NCBI GenBank assembly: GCA_910585635.1
Contig: CAJUFE010000054.1
Coordinates: 1 to 31,835 of the forward strand
Reading direction: 5' to 3'
From: an uncultured Lachnospiraceae bacterium
Lineage (GTDB): Bacteria > Bacillota > Clostridia > Lachnospirales > Lachnospiraceae
DNA length: 31,835 nucleotides
The notes below the pieces were generated by a model, which was not told where the DNA came from, did no database searches, and worked only from the letters and a program-made list of their open reading frames with translations. Positions 7,460 through 14,828 of this stretch are shown here, one piece after another (within the stretch, counting starts at the first letter, position 1; every line of letters starts with the position of its first letter). The position numbers were made by a program, and so were the translations under genes.

Positions 7460-8440
7460 ATGACCATCAATGAGATCGCCAAGCTGGCGGGGGTATCCCG
7501 GGCGACGGTATCCCGGTATCTGAACCAGGGCTATGTGAGTGAGGAGAAGCGCGAACGGATCCGGCAGGTGATCCACCGGACGGGCTACCAGCCCTCCACT
7601 CAGGCCCAGACCCTGCGGACCAGGAAGACGAAGCTGATCGGGGTGATCATCCCCAAGATTGATTCCTACACGGTCAGCCGCATGGTCCAGGGGATCAGCC
7701 CGGTGCTGGCCAGGAGCGGCTATCAGCTCCTTTTGGCGAACACGGAGGAGGATGAGCAGGAGGAATTAAAGTATCTGACCCTTTTTCGGGAGAACCATGT
7801 GGACGGCGTGGTCCTGACCGGGACGATCTTCACGAAAAAGCATCTCCAGGTCTTAAAGGATTACCAGGTGCCGGTGGTCATCCTGGGGCAGCGTCTGTCC
7901 GGCTGCTCCTGCGTCTACCAGGATGACCGGGAGGCGGCAAAGGAGCTGGCCGCCCGGCTCCTTGCGGGCAGCCGGTGCCTCTGCTATGCGGGTGTGACCG
8001 TGAAGGATGAGGCCGTGGGAAAGGAGCGCCGGGAGGGCTTCCTGGCGGCCTGCCGGGAGGCAGGGAGGCCGGTGGGAGAGGGACAGACCGTGGAGGCCTC
8101 CTTTCATGTGGATTCCGGGCGGGAGGCCGCGGCAGAGCTCCTTTCCCGCTATCCCGAGATGGACGGCCTGCTGTGCGCTGCCGATGAGATCGCGGTGGGC
8201 GCGATCTTGTACTTAAAGCAGCAGGGGAAACGGGTCCCGGAGGATATCCAGGTGGCCGGTTTCGGCGATACCCTCATGGCCCAGATCGTGGAGCCGAACC
8301 TGACTACGGTCCATTACCATTACAGGACCAGCGGGGAGGAAGCGGCGCGGCTGCTGGTAGGCCTTTTGGAGGAGGAGACCAAGGTCCGCCGGGAATTAAA
8401 GATGGGCTATGAGATCATGGAGCGGGGCTCCACGCGGTAG
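7460..8440 (+). CDS. LacI-family transcriptional regulator
   Basis: This is a 326-residue repressor. The N-terminal LacI helix-turn-helix (about 2-25, TINEIAKLAGVSRATVSRYL) is followed by a hinge helix containing the DNA-intercalating leucine (QAQTLRT). A periplasmic-binding-protein-like sensor domain follows (from about residue 58, KLIGVIIPKIDSY). The ATG at 7460 lies about 8 bases after AAAAGGAGAAG; a longer in-frame reading from 7265 has no ribosome binding site and no family support. The next gene on the same strand is an amylosucrase-like GH13 enzyme, preceded by two copies of TGAGAACGATAYCA. This matches what LacI/CcpA proteins bind, so a local sugar-responsive repressor is the natural inference. 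The inducer is unknown but probably a disaccharide or a phosphate derivative. Confidence 0.9.
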   Translation: MTINEIAKLAGVSRATVSRYLNQGYVSEEKRERIRQVIHRTGYQPSTQAQTLRTRKTKLIGVIIPKIDSYTVSRMVQGISPVLARSGYQLLLANTEEDEQEELKYLTLFRENHVDGVVLTGTIFTKKHLQVLKDYQVPVVILGQRLSGCSCVYQDDREAAKELAARLLAGSRCLCYAGVTVKDEAVGKERREGFLAACREAGRPVGEGQTVEASFHVDSGREAAAELLSRYPEMDGLLCAADEIAVGAILYLKQQGKRVPEDIQVAGFGDTLMAQIVEPNLTTVHYHYRTSGEEAARLLVGLLEEETKVRRELKMGYEIMERGSTR

Positions 8441-8513
8441 CCTTTGGCGGTCTTATGGGAGCACCTGCGGCTTTTGTCAGATATGCATAAAAAGGGGGCA
8501 TTTTAATTGGTGA

Positions 8514-8540
8514 TCCTGCCGATTTACAAATCTAGCAGGA
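8514..8540. repeat. Inverted repeat in the amylosucrase upstream region
   Basis: TCCTGC (8514-8519) pairs with GCAGGA (8535-8540), and inside it GATT pairs with AATC, giving a nearly continuous 27-base dyad. No T run follows in either direction, so it is more like an operator or an RNA hairpin than a terminator. Confidence 0.5.
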
Positions 8541-8558
8541 CCGCTTATCATGATTGTA

Positions 8559-8572
8559 TGAGAACGATACCA
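8559..8572 (+). promoter_or_regulatory. cre-like LacI/CcpA operator, distal copy
   Basis: TGAGAACGATACCA matches the 14-base catabolite-responsive element consensus TGWAANCGNTNWCA at 12 positions and keeps the central CG. It shares its first 11 bases with the proximal copy 102 bp downstream. Confidence 0.6.
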
Positions 8573-8660
8573 CAAACAGACGGGATATACATAGATCAGA
8601 TAAGAGCGTTTGTTTGCGAAAATATTGGGATCGTTGGTCGTTTTGGATCTGACATTTAGG

Positions 8661-8674
8661 TGAGAACGATATCA
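8661..8674 (+). promoter_or_regulatory. cre-like LacI/CcpA operator, proximal copy
   Basis: TGAGAACGATATCA matches TGWAANCGNTNWCA at 13 of 14 positions, including the flanking TG/CA and central CG. It lies immediately upstream of the amylosucrase ribosome binding site (AGGAGG at 8681-8686), where a bound repressor could block transcription. Either the adjacent LacI protein or CcpA could use it. Confidence 0.68.
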
Positions 8675-8695
8675 TTTAACAGGAGGTAGGACAAG

Positions 8696-10699
8696 ATGGG
8701 TAAGGAGATCGGCAAAGAGCAGAAAAAGGGAACGACAGCAGCGAAGACGACAGCGGCGAAGACAGTAGCAGCAAAGACGGCTGCAGCTAAGCCGGTAAAG
8801 GCAGAAGAGGCGGTCAAGGAGACGAAGGCGGCCGCCGTCATGGATACGGCCTCCGCAGCCTTGGAGCAGGAGGAGGCTCTGTACCAGGAGCGTTTCCAGC
8901 GCCACTTAGACGAGCTGAAGTGGCTCTACATGGAGATGTATGATAATGGCTCCATGTTCGCGGAGCTGTGCGATAACCTCCACCGCTTCTATACCGAGCG
9001 GAACGAGACATTAAAGACGCTGGACAGGAGCCGAGAGCTGGAGCCGGGCTGGTATAAGAAGAATGACATGCTGGGCATGATGTTCTACATCGATAATTTC
9101 GCCGGGAACATGCGGGGCGTGGAGTCTAAGCTGGACTATCTGGAGAAGAGCAATGTGAACTACATCCACCTGATGCCGTTCTTGGATACTACGGAGGGCC
9201 GCTCCGACGGCGGCTATGCGGTGTCGGATTTTCGGAAGGTCCAGGAGAAGCTGGGCACCATGGAGGACTTAGAGAGCCTTACGGCCGCCTGCCATGAGCG
9301 GAAGATGAACGTCTGCATGGATTTTGTGATGAACCACACCTCCGAGGACCACGAGTGGGCCAGGCGGGCCCGTCAGGGAGAGGGCGAATATATGAGCCGC
9401 TACTTCTTCTTCGACAGCTACGATATCCCGGCCCAGTATGAGCGGACGGTCCCCCAGGTGTTCCCCACCACGGCTCCCGGGAATTTTACCTGGCTGGAGG
9501 ACGCGGGCCATTATGTCATGACCACCTTTTATCCCTACCAGTGGGACCTGGACTACCGGAACCCCAGGGTGTTCAACGAGATGATGTACAATTTCCTTTT
9601 CCTGGCCAATAAAGGCATCGATATCGTCCGCATCGACGCGGTGCCCTACATCTGGAAGGAGCTGGGCACCCAGTGCCGCAACCTGCCCAGGGTCCACACG
9701 ATCGTGCGGATGATGCGGATGATCGGCGAGATCGTCTGCCCGGGGATCCTCCTGTTGGGCGAGGTGGTGATGGAGCCGGAGAAGGTGGTCCCCTATTTCG
9801 GTACCGTGGAAAAGCCGGAATGCCATATGCTCTATAATGTGACCACCATGGCCACCACCTGGCATACCGTGGCCACAAAGGACGTGCGCCTGCTAAAGCA
9901 GCAGCTGGATACGGTAAACCGCCTGCCCAAGGAATATCTGTTCCTCAATTACCTGCGGTGCCATGACGACATCGGCTGGGGGCTGGATTATGAGACCTTG
10001 AAACGTGACGGGATGGAGGAGCGTCCCCACAAGAAATATCTGAATGATTTCTTCCAGGGCTTAACACCTGGCAGCTGCAGCCGGGGCGAGCTCTACAATG
10101 CGGATCCGGTCACCGGGGACGCCCGGTTCTGCGGGACCACCGCCTCCATGTGCGGGATCGAGAAGGCGGGCTTTGAGCAGGATCCGGCGGCCATGGAAAA
10201 GGCGATCCGTCAGGATGTGATGCTCCACGCCTACATGTTCATGCAGTCCGGGATCCCGGTGCTCTACAGCGGCGACGAGATCGGACAGGTGAACGACTAT
10301 ACCTATAAGGACGACCCCAATAAAGCTGCCGATTCCCGCTATATCCATCGGGGGAAGATGGACTGGGGTCTGGCAGGCGATGTGGACGATCCGTCCACTG
10401 TGCAGGGGAAGGTGTTCCAGGCCTTAGACCAGCTGGAGCACATCCGGAAGAGAGAGAAGGTCTTTATGTCCACGGCGGCAGCCTGGACCGTGGAGACCTG
10501 GGCCCATGGCGTGCTGTGCATCTGCAGGGCCTTTGAGGAGGATAAGCTGGTGGGGCTGTTCAACTTCAGTGAGGAAGACCGGACCGCCCGCATCCATGAG
10601 ACCGGCGAGTATGTGGACCTGATCTCCGGTCAGGAGATGGGAGCCCTGGAGGTGGATATCCCGGGATATGGGTTCTATTATCTGAAGAAAAAAGGCTGA
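8696..10699 (+). CDS. Amylosucrase-like GH13 glycoside hydrolase/transglucosidase
   Basis: This is a 667-residue alpha-amylase-superfamily enzyme most like amylosucrase (GH13 subfamily 4), which splits sucrose and transfers glucose to alpha-glucans. The barrel starts near residue 130. LDTTEGRSDGGYAVSDFRKV and IDAVPYIWKELGTQCRNLP are amylosucrase-type blocks. The catalytic triad is D314 (nucleophile, RIDA), E356 (acid/base, LLGE) and D424 (HDD). Residues 1-46 are an unusual Ala/Lys/Thr-rich tail with AAKT repeats, not a signal peptide, so the enzyme is probably cytosolic. The start has AGGAGG nearby. Its cre-like operators and the LacI gene suggest sugar-responsive control. Sucrose phosphorylase or sucrose hydrolase activity cannot be excluded by eye. 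Confidence 0.82.
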   Translation: MGKEIGKEQKKGTTAAKTTAAKTVAAKTAAAKPVKAEEAVKETKAAAVMDTASAALEQEEALYQERFQRHLDELKWLYMEMYDNGSMFAELCDNLHRFYTERNETLKTLDRSRELEPGWYKKNDMLGMMFYIDNFAGNMRGVESKLDYLEKSNVNYIHLMPFLDTTEGRSDGGYAVSDFRKVQEKLGTMEDLESLTAACHERKMNVCMDFVMNHTSEDHEWARRARQGEGEYMSRYFFFDSYDIPAQYERTVPQVFPTTAPGNFTWLEDAGHYVMTTFYPYQWDLDYRNPRVFNEMMYNFLFLANKGIDIVRIDAVPYIWKELGTQCRNLPRVHTIVRMMRMIGEIVCPGILLLGEVVMEPEKVVPYFGTVEKPECHMLYNVTTMATTWHTVATKDVRLLKQQLDTVNRLPKEYLFLNYLRCHDDIGWGLDYETLKRDGMEERPHKKYLNDFFQGLTPGSCSRGELYNADPVTGDARFCGTTASMCGIEKAGFEQDPAAMEKAIRQDVMLHAYMFMQSGIPVLYSGDEIGQVNDYTYKDDPNKAADSRYIHRGKMDWGLAGDVDDPSTVQGKVFQALDQLEHIRKREKVFMSTAAAWTVETWAHGVLCICRAFEEDKLVGLFNFSEEDRTARIHETGEYVDLISGQEMGALEVDIPGYGFYYLKKKG

Positions 10700-10744
10700 A
10701 AGGCCGTGGACAGGAGCGTACGGGTCCTGTAGCCTAAAAAAGGA

Positions 10745-10805
10745 AAAGCCGGTCGTGGCGGGAGACATACCAGAGATGTCTCCCAGCCATGACCGGTTTA
10801 TGTTT
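10745..10805. terminator. Long hairpin terminator between amylosucrase and nagB
   Basis: The arm at about 10745-10768 (CCGGTCGTGGCGGGAGACAT core) pairs almost throughout with 10776-10799 (ATGTCTCCC...GACCGGTTT), with G-T wobbles and a single-base offset. TTTATGTTTT follows on the plus strand. The genes on either side converge, and CTTTTCCTTTTTT is present on the minus-strand side. Confidence 0.78.
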
Positions 10806-10911
10806 TGGATCGTTGATCATGGAAATGCGGCTGCACAAAGGATCCGTCTTATGTGATGGTCTGGACAGAGCCACAGGAAGCATCAGGATCCCCATGAAAA
10901 ATGTCGGGGGT

Positions 10912-11637
10912 CTAGATCAAGGACAGCGCCGCCTCATCGGCCACCAGGGTCACATCTCTATGGAGCTGCAGGATAGAAGCCGGCACCTGAGGGGTGATCG
11001 GACCGAAGAAGGCCTCCTTTATGGCCTTCGCCTTATCCTCACCGCTGACCACCAGAAGGACCTTCCTGGCCTGCATGATGGCCCGGATCCCCATGGTGTA
11101 GGCCTGACGGGGCACTTCGTCGGCGGAAGCGAAGAAGCGGCGGTTCGCCTGGATCGTGGACTCGGCTAAGTCTACGCAATGGGTCTCTGCGGTGAAGGTA
11201 TCGGCGGGTTCGTTAAAACCGATATGTCCGTTATGGCCGATCCCTAAAAGCTGCAGGTCGATCCCGCCTACATCGGCGATCGTCTGCTCGTGAGCGCCGC
11301 AGGCTTTTGCGCTGTCGAGTTCCAGCCCGTTGGGGACGAAGGTGCGTTTTGGATCGATGTTCACCTTGCTGAACAGGTGCTGATCCATAAAATAGCGGTA
11401 GCTCTGGTCATTGTCCCCGGACAGGCCCTTATACTCGTCCAGGTTCACGCTGGTCACCTTGGAAAAGTCCAGACAGCCCGCCTCATACCAGGACACCAGG
11501 TTGGCGTAGGTCCCGATCGGGGAGGAGCCAGTGGCGAGGCCCAGGACGCAGTCCGGTTTCATGATGATCTGGGCGGCCAGCACGGCGGCGGCCTTTTTGC
11601 TCATATCGTCGTAGTCGTTTGCTCGGATGATGTTCAT
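10912..11637 (-). CDS. nagB: Glucosamine-6-phosphate deaminase
   Basis: This is a 241-residue NagB, which converts glucosamine-6-phosphate to fructose-6-phosphate and ammonia, the entry of amino sugars into glycolysis. The phosphate-binding loop LGLATGSSPIGTY (about 32-44), the active-site block VNLDEYKGLSGDNDQSY and the ring-opening motif GIGHNGHIGFNEP are all present. Asn stands where E. coli has Asp141, a substitution I recall from Gram-positive NagB. I start at ATG 11637, preceded by AAAGGAG, rather than the in-frame ATG at 11697, which has neither ribosome binding site nor homology. The PTS gene nagE lies upstream on the same strand across a 175-base gap that holds a terminator and its own promoter. 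nagA is not in the window. Confidence 0.95.
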   Translation of the reverse strand: MNIIRANDYDDMSKKAAAVLAAQIIMKPDCVLGLATGSSPIGTYANLVSWYEAGCLDFSKVTSVNLDEYKGLSGDNDQSYRYFMDQHLFSKVNIDPKRTFVPNGLELDSAKACGAHEQTIADVGGIDLQLLGIGHNGHIGFNEPADTFTAETHCVDLAESTIQANRRFFASADEVPRQAYTMGIRAIMQARKVLLVVSGEDKAKAIKEAFFGPITPQVPASILQLHRDVTLVADEAALSLI

Positions 11638-11716
11638 GTTCTTACTCCTTTTTGCTGCTTTTTTTGTTGGATCATAGAGGACGATGCGGATACGCATCAG
11701 TCAGGTTGGACTCTGG

Positions 11717-11745
11717 GAAAAAGAGGCTGTCTTACGGACAGCCTC
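11717..11745 (-). terminator. Terminator/attenuator hairpin in the nagE-nagB gap
   Basis: On the minus strand GAGGCTGTC (11745-11737) pairs perfectly with GACAGCCTC (11731-11723) around CGTAA, followed by TTTTT (11722-11718). It ends nagE transcripts. Because the best nagB promoter lies upstream of it (11785-11813), it would also sit inside the nagB leader. Confidence 0.88.
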
Positions 11746-11761
11746 TGCCAGGATCTCCCAT

Positions 11762-11780
11762 GCTGTCTGGACCAGACAGC
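11762..11780. promoter_or_regulatory. Perfect 19-bp dyad overlapping the predicted nagB transcription start
   Basis: GCTGTCTGG and CCAGACAGC are perfect 9-base arms around one central base. It lies 4 bases downstream of the -10 box of the predicted nagB promoter, a classical operator position. Its GCTGTC/GACAGC core is identical to that in the terminator stem downstream, so RNA from this region could refold between the two. Confidence 0.7.
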
Positions 11781-11784
11781 GCTT

Positions 11785-11813
11785 ACTATAGTATACAACG
11801 ATCTTGCTGTCTT
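11785..11813 (-). promoter_or_regulatory. Predicted nagB promoter
   Basis: On the minus strand AAGACA (11813-11808) and TATAGT (11790-11785) are 17 bases apart. The -35 touches the nagE stop codon. Transcription should start near 11778, inside the 19-bp dyad and upstream of the hairpin at 11717-11745. Confidence 0.6.
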
Positions 11814-13261
11814 TACAGCATCTTTTTCATCTCATCTGCTACAAATTGGACCTTTGTCCCGATGATGACCTGGACAGATGTCTTGCTGGGCCGCATGATG
11901 CCGGCCACGCCCGCAGACTTGATCATCTTCTCATCGACCTGGGTATAGTCCTTGATCTCCAGACGGAGACGGGTGATGCAGTTATCCAGCGAGGTCACAT
12001 TGCCTTTTCCGCCGAGACCCTGGAGGATGACCGATGCCACCTGGGTAAAGTCATCATTAGCCAGGACGGCTTTCATCTCTGCATCCAGATCCTCATCTTC
12101 CCTTCCGGGAGTCTTCAGATCCAGCTTCACGATCACGGCCCGGAATATGACAAAATAGATCGCAGCCACCACCAGGCCGATGGGGATGAGCATCCAGGTG
12201 TTCAGCGCCGCGGGCAGTTTGGCACAGAGCACCCAATCGATGAAGCCGCCGCTGAAGGTAAAGCCTGCCCGGACCGGGAGCATGGCGCAGATCGCGCAGA
12301 TAACGCCGGTCAGGAGGGCGTGGATCACATAAAGGACGGGGGAGAGGAACATAAAAGCAAACTCGAAGGGCTCGGTCACGCCGGTCAGGAAGGAGCAGAG
12401 GGCTGCAGCGCCCAGAAGGCCTGCCGCTTCCTTTTTCTTTTCCGTCTTAGCGGTAACGTACATAGCTAACGCGCCGGCCGGGACACCGAACATCATGACC
12501 GGGAAGAAGCCGGTCATGTACTGGCCAGTCTGCCCCAGGATGGCTTCGGAGACATCGTAGCCGCCCATCCCCCAGAATTTATATAGGTCGGCGATGCCCA
12601 CCGCGTCAAACCAGAACACGGAGTTCAATGCGTGGTGGAGGCCAAAGGGGATCAGCAGACGGTTAAAGAAGCCGTAGATCCCGACGCCGATCGCGCCTGT
12701 GGCAGCGATGGCTGTGCCGAATGCCACCAGTCCGCCGTAAAGGATCGGCCATGCAAAGAACAGGACGATGCTCAGCAGGATGGTGACGCTGGCTGTCACG
12801 ATAGCCACGCTCCGCTTGCCGCTGAAGAAAGAGAGGGCGTCCGGCAGCTTGGTGCTCTTGAACTTGTTATAACAGGCCGCGCCCACCAGACCGGTCAGGA
12901 TACCGATGAACTGGTTCCCCGCGATCTTGGTAAAAGCCACGTTAGCCTCAGACCCGGTGAACATCTCTACGGCGCCGGGTGAGAGCAGTGTGGTCACCAT
13001 CAGATAGGAGACCATGCCGGCCAATGCGGAAGTGCCGTCATGATCGTCGGCCATGCCCACGGATACACCGAGCACGAATAAGATCGCCATATTGTCGATC
13101 AGGGCAGAGCCTGCCTTGCACAAGAATGCGGCGATCACGTTCCCGCTGCCCCATCCAGCCGGATCGATCCAGTAACCGAGCCCCAGCATGATGCCGGCTA
13201 CCGGCAGACATGCTACGGGGAGCATCAAGGACTTCCCTAGTTTTTGCAGATACTTCATCAT
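11813..13261 (-). CDS. nagE: PTS N-acetylglucosamine transporter, EIIBC
   Basis: This is a 482-residue phosphotransferase permease that imports and phosphorylates N-acetylglucosamine or a related sugar. The N-terminal EIIC domain (about 1-370) has roughly ten membrane segments, starting MKYLQKLGKSLMLPVACLPVAGI, and contains the glucose/GlcNAc-family GVTEPFEF motif. The C-terminal EIIB domain carries the phosphorylated cysteine C428 in NCITRLRLEI. No EIIA domain follows, so phosphate must come from a separate EIIA. The start is ATG 13261 or 13258, with AAGGGGG about 9 bases upstream; an open frame extending to 13513 crosses the promoter and is not translated. nagB downstream supports GlcNAc over glucose. 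Confidence 0.9.
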   Translation of the reverse strand: MMKYLQKLGKSLMLPVACLPVAGIMLGLGYWIDPAGWGSGNVIAAFLCKAGSALIDNMAILFVLGVSVGMADDHDGTSALAGMVSYLMVTTLLSPGAVEMFTGSEANVAFTKIAGNQFIGILTGLVGAACYNKFKSTKLPDALSFFSGKRSVAIVTASVTILLSIVLFFAWPILYGGLVAFGTAIAATGAIGVGIYGFFNRLLIPFGLHHALNSVFWFDAVGIADLYKFWGMGGYDVSEAILGQTGQYMTGFFPVMMFGVPAGALAMYVTAKTEKKKEAAGLLGAAALCSFLTGVTEPFEFAFMFLSPVLYVIHALLTGVICAICAMLPVRAGFTFSGGFIDWVLCAKLPAALNTWMLIPIGLVVAAIYFVIFRAVIVKLDLKTPGREDEDLDAEMKAVLANDDFTQVASVILQGLGGKGNVTSLDNCITRLRLEIKDYTQVDEKMIKSAGVAGIMRPSKTSVQVIIGTKVQFVADEMKKML

Positions 13262-13370
13262 AAAACAAACCCCCTTGTCTACTGTGAGCGCCTCGAAAGC
13301 ATCCCCTGCCTGCGTCCTTCTGTGTGGCGATGGCTGCAGATCGGGAAAATGTCCGGGGCGCCATACCTTA

Positions 13371-13395
13371 TGGATCTGCCCTGGCAGCAGATCCA
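13371..13395. repeat. Perfect hairpin in the nagE leader
   Basis: TGGATCTGC (13371-13379) and GCAGATCCA (13387-13395) form a 9-bp stem with a 7-base loop in the middle of the roughly 180-nt nagE leader. No T run follows, so it is not a simple terminator. It could be an antiterminator-protein target or a regulator site. Confidence 0.6.
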
Positions 13396-13448
13396 ACACC
13401 CATCCTTGGCATCGGCCGGGATAGCCGGCTGTGCCTTTGTGTTCTCTG

Positions 13449-13477
13449 ATTATAGCAAAACGCACGGATAAAGTCAA
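13449..13477 (-). promoter_or_regulatory. Strong nagE promoter
   Basis: On the minus strand TTGACT (13477-13472) and TATAAT (13454-13449) are 17 bases apart, with TGC before the -10. This is one of the two closest consensus matches in the window. It predicts a leader of about 180 nt before nagE. Confidence 0.88.
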
Positions 13478-13651
13478 GCGGATCGCGCTTTTTGTGGGCG
13501 ATCTGTTGATCATCTATGAGTTTTTAGCGTCATGTTAGTGCGTTCTGCACAACATATCGAAAAGGGCTGATCGTTCGTTTTGGAAAGGGCTGCAAACATA
13601 TTCTCAGGCCGATCCGAATAAGATGTAAAAAACATTTTCAGGGGGCTAACC

Positions 13652-13927
13652 TTGAAGGAGTATATCGAAGAGCGGGCGGTGGCCATAGCCAATTACATCA
13701 TAGACCACAATGCGACGGTGCGGCAGACGGCAAGAAAATTTGGGATCAGCAAGTCCACTGTCCACAAGGATGTGACCGATCGTCTGGAGGATATCGATCC
13801 CTCGCTGGCAGCCAAGGCGCGTATCGTGCTGAACGTGAACAAATCCGAGCGCCATATCCGGGGAGGCCTGGCCACAAAGGAGAAATATCAGCACAGACTC
13901 CAGATCTGCAGCAGGGAGGAGGAATAA
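13652..13927 (+). CDS. spoIIID: Sporulation transcriptional regulator SpoIIID
   Basis: This is a 91-residue mother-cell DNA-binding protein that switches genes within the sigma-E regulon and leads to sigma-K. The N-terminal KEYIEERAVAIANYII and the helix-turn-helix TVRQTARKFGISKSTVHKDV (about 22-41) are near-identical to SpoIIID family sequences. The start codon is TTG (13652), preceded by GGGGG at 13641-13645. I found no in-frame ATG that would keep the conserved KEYIEER start. It is transcribed divergently from nagE and ends in its own terminator. I see no convincing sigma-E promoter in the 170 bases upstream. It shows the organism is a spore former. Confidence 0.97.
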   Translation: MKEYIEERAVAIANYIIDHNATVRQTARKFGISKSTVHKDVTDRLEDIDPSLAAKARIVLNVNKSERHIRGGLATKEKYQHRLQICSREEE

Positions 13928-13934
13928 GTTTTGG

Positions 13935-13963
13935 AGAGCCATTCCAGGGAGTGGCTCTTTTTT
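13935..13963 (+). terminator. Terminator after spoIIID
   Basis: AGAGCCATTC (13935-13944) pairs with GAGTGGCTCT (13949-13958) with one G-T pair and a CAGG loop, followed by TTTTT (13959-13963). It starts 8 bases after the spoIIID stop codon. Confidence 0.92.
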
Positions 13964-14033
13964 ATGGCCTTTTCCTGGCCTGTATAGTATACTATGGGGA
14001 AAAGATGCTCTATGGAGCATGGAGGAGGCATTG

Positions 14034-14783
14034 ATGGAAAAGCACAACTACAAGCTGTTGACCGCCTACGACGGCACCCGCTACTACGGCTGGGAGCGGC
14101 AGCCGGGCAAGCCGATGACGATCCAGGGCAAGCTGGAGGATGTCCTGTCCAAGATGACAGGGGAAGAGGTGGAGGTGATCGGAGCCGGGCGGACCGACGC
14201 AGGGGTCCATGCCCGGGGGATGGTGGCCAATGCCCGCCTCATGACCGACCGGTCCCCGGAAGAGATCCGGGACTATATGAACCGGTACCTCCCGGAGGAT
14301 ATCTGCGTCCAGGAGGTAAAAAAGGCCTCCGACCGGTTCCACAGCCGATATAATGCCATAGGAAAGACCTATCGTTACACCTGCTATGTAGGCGGCGGGA
14401 AGCCTGTATTTGACCGGAGGTATGTGTATGCCCTGGATGGGCTGCCAGATATCGAAAAGATGCGCACAGCGGCGGGCTACCTGATGGGGACGCACGATTT
14501 TAAGAGCTTCTGCCACAACCCCAGGATGAAAAAGTCCACCATCCGCAAGGTGGACCAGATCCAGATCCAAAGGGACCAGGACTATCTGACCCTCACTTAC
14601 CATGGGACAGGCTTCCTGCAGTACATGGTGCGGATCATGACCGGCACCTTGTTGGAGGTGGGCTTTGGGGAACGCGCGCCGGAGAGCATGGAAGAGCTGC
14701 TGGCTGCCAAGGACAGATCTCTGGCAGGCGCCACCGCCCCGCCTCAGGGCTTGTGTCTCATGCAGGTAGATTACGGCGGCTGA
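14034..14783 (+). CDS. truA: tRNA pseudouridine(38-40) synthase TruA
   Basis: This is a 249-residue TruA, which makes pseudouridine at positions 38-40 of tRNA anticodon arms. The N-terminal block YKLLTAYDGTRYYGWERQPG (6-25) and the catalytic motif GAGRTDAGVHA with D55 are present. The C-terminal half shows TYRYTCYVG, HDFKSFCHN and GFLQYMVRIMTGTLLEVG. The ATG at 14034 follows GGAGGAGG; an in-frame ATG at 14019 overlaps that site and is not used. It stands alone between the spoIIID terminator and the convergent putP. A weak TATACT -10 (13988-13993) without a good -35 may be its promoter. Confidence 0.95.
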   Translation: MEKHNYKLLTAYDGTRYYGWERQPGKPMTIQGKLEDVLSKMTGEEVEVIGAGRTDAGVHARGMVANARLMTDRSPEEIRDYMNRYLPEDICVQEVKKASDRFHSRYNAIGKTYRYTCYVGGGKPVFDRRYVYALDGLPDIEKMRTAAGYLMGTHDFKSFCHNPRMKKSTIRKVDQIQIQRDQDYLTLTYHGTGFLQYMVRIMTGTLLEVGFGERAPESMEELLAAKDRSLAGATAPPQGLCLMQVDYGG

Positions 14784-14828
14784 GGCGAGACGGCCGGTCG
14801 GATCCGTTGGATCGGTCCGCAAAGCCGG

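Noticed and set aside
13262..13513. N-terminal extension of nagE by 84 codons
   Set aside because: It crosses the near-consensus nagE promoter and has no PTS homology; the start at 13261 has a ribosome binding site.
11719..13600. glmS-type ribozyme or GlcN6P riboswitch in the nag region
   Set aside because: The conserved glmS ribozyme core is not visible; only local dyads and a terminator are present.
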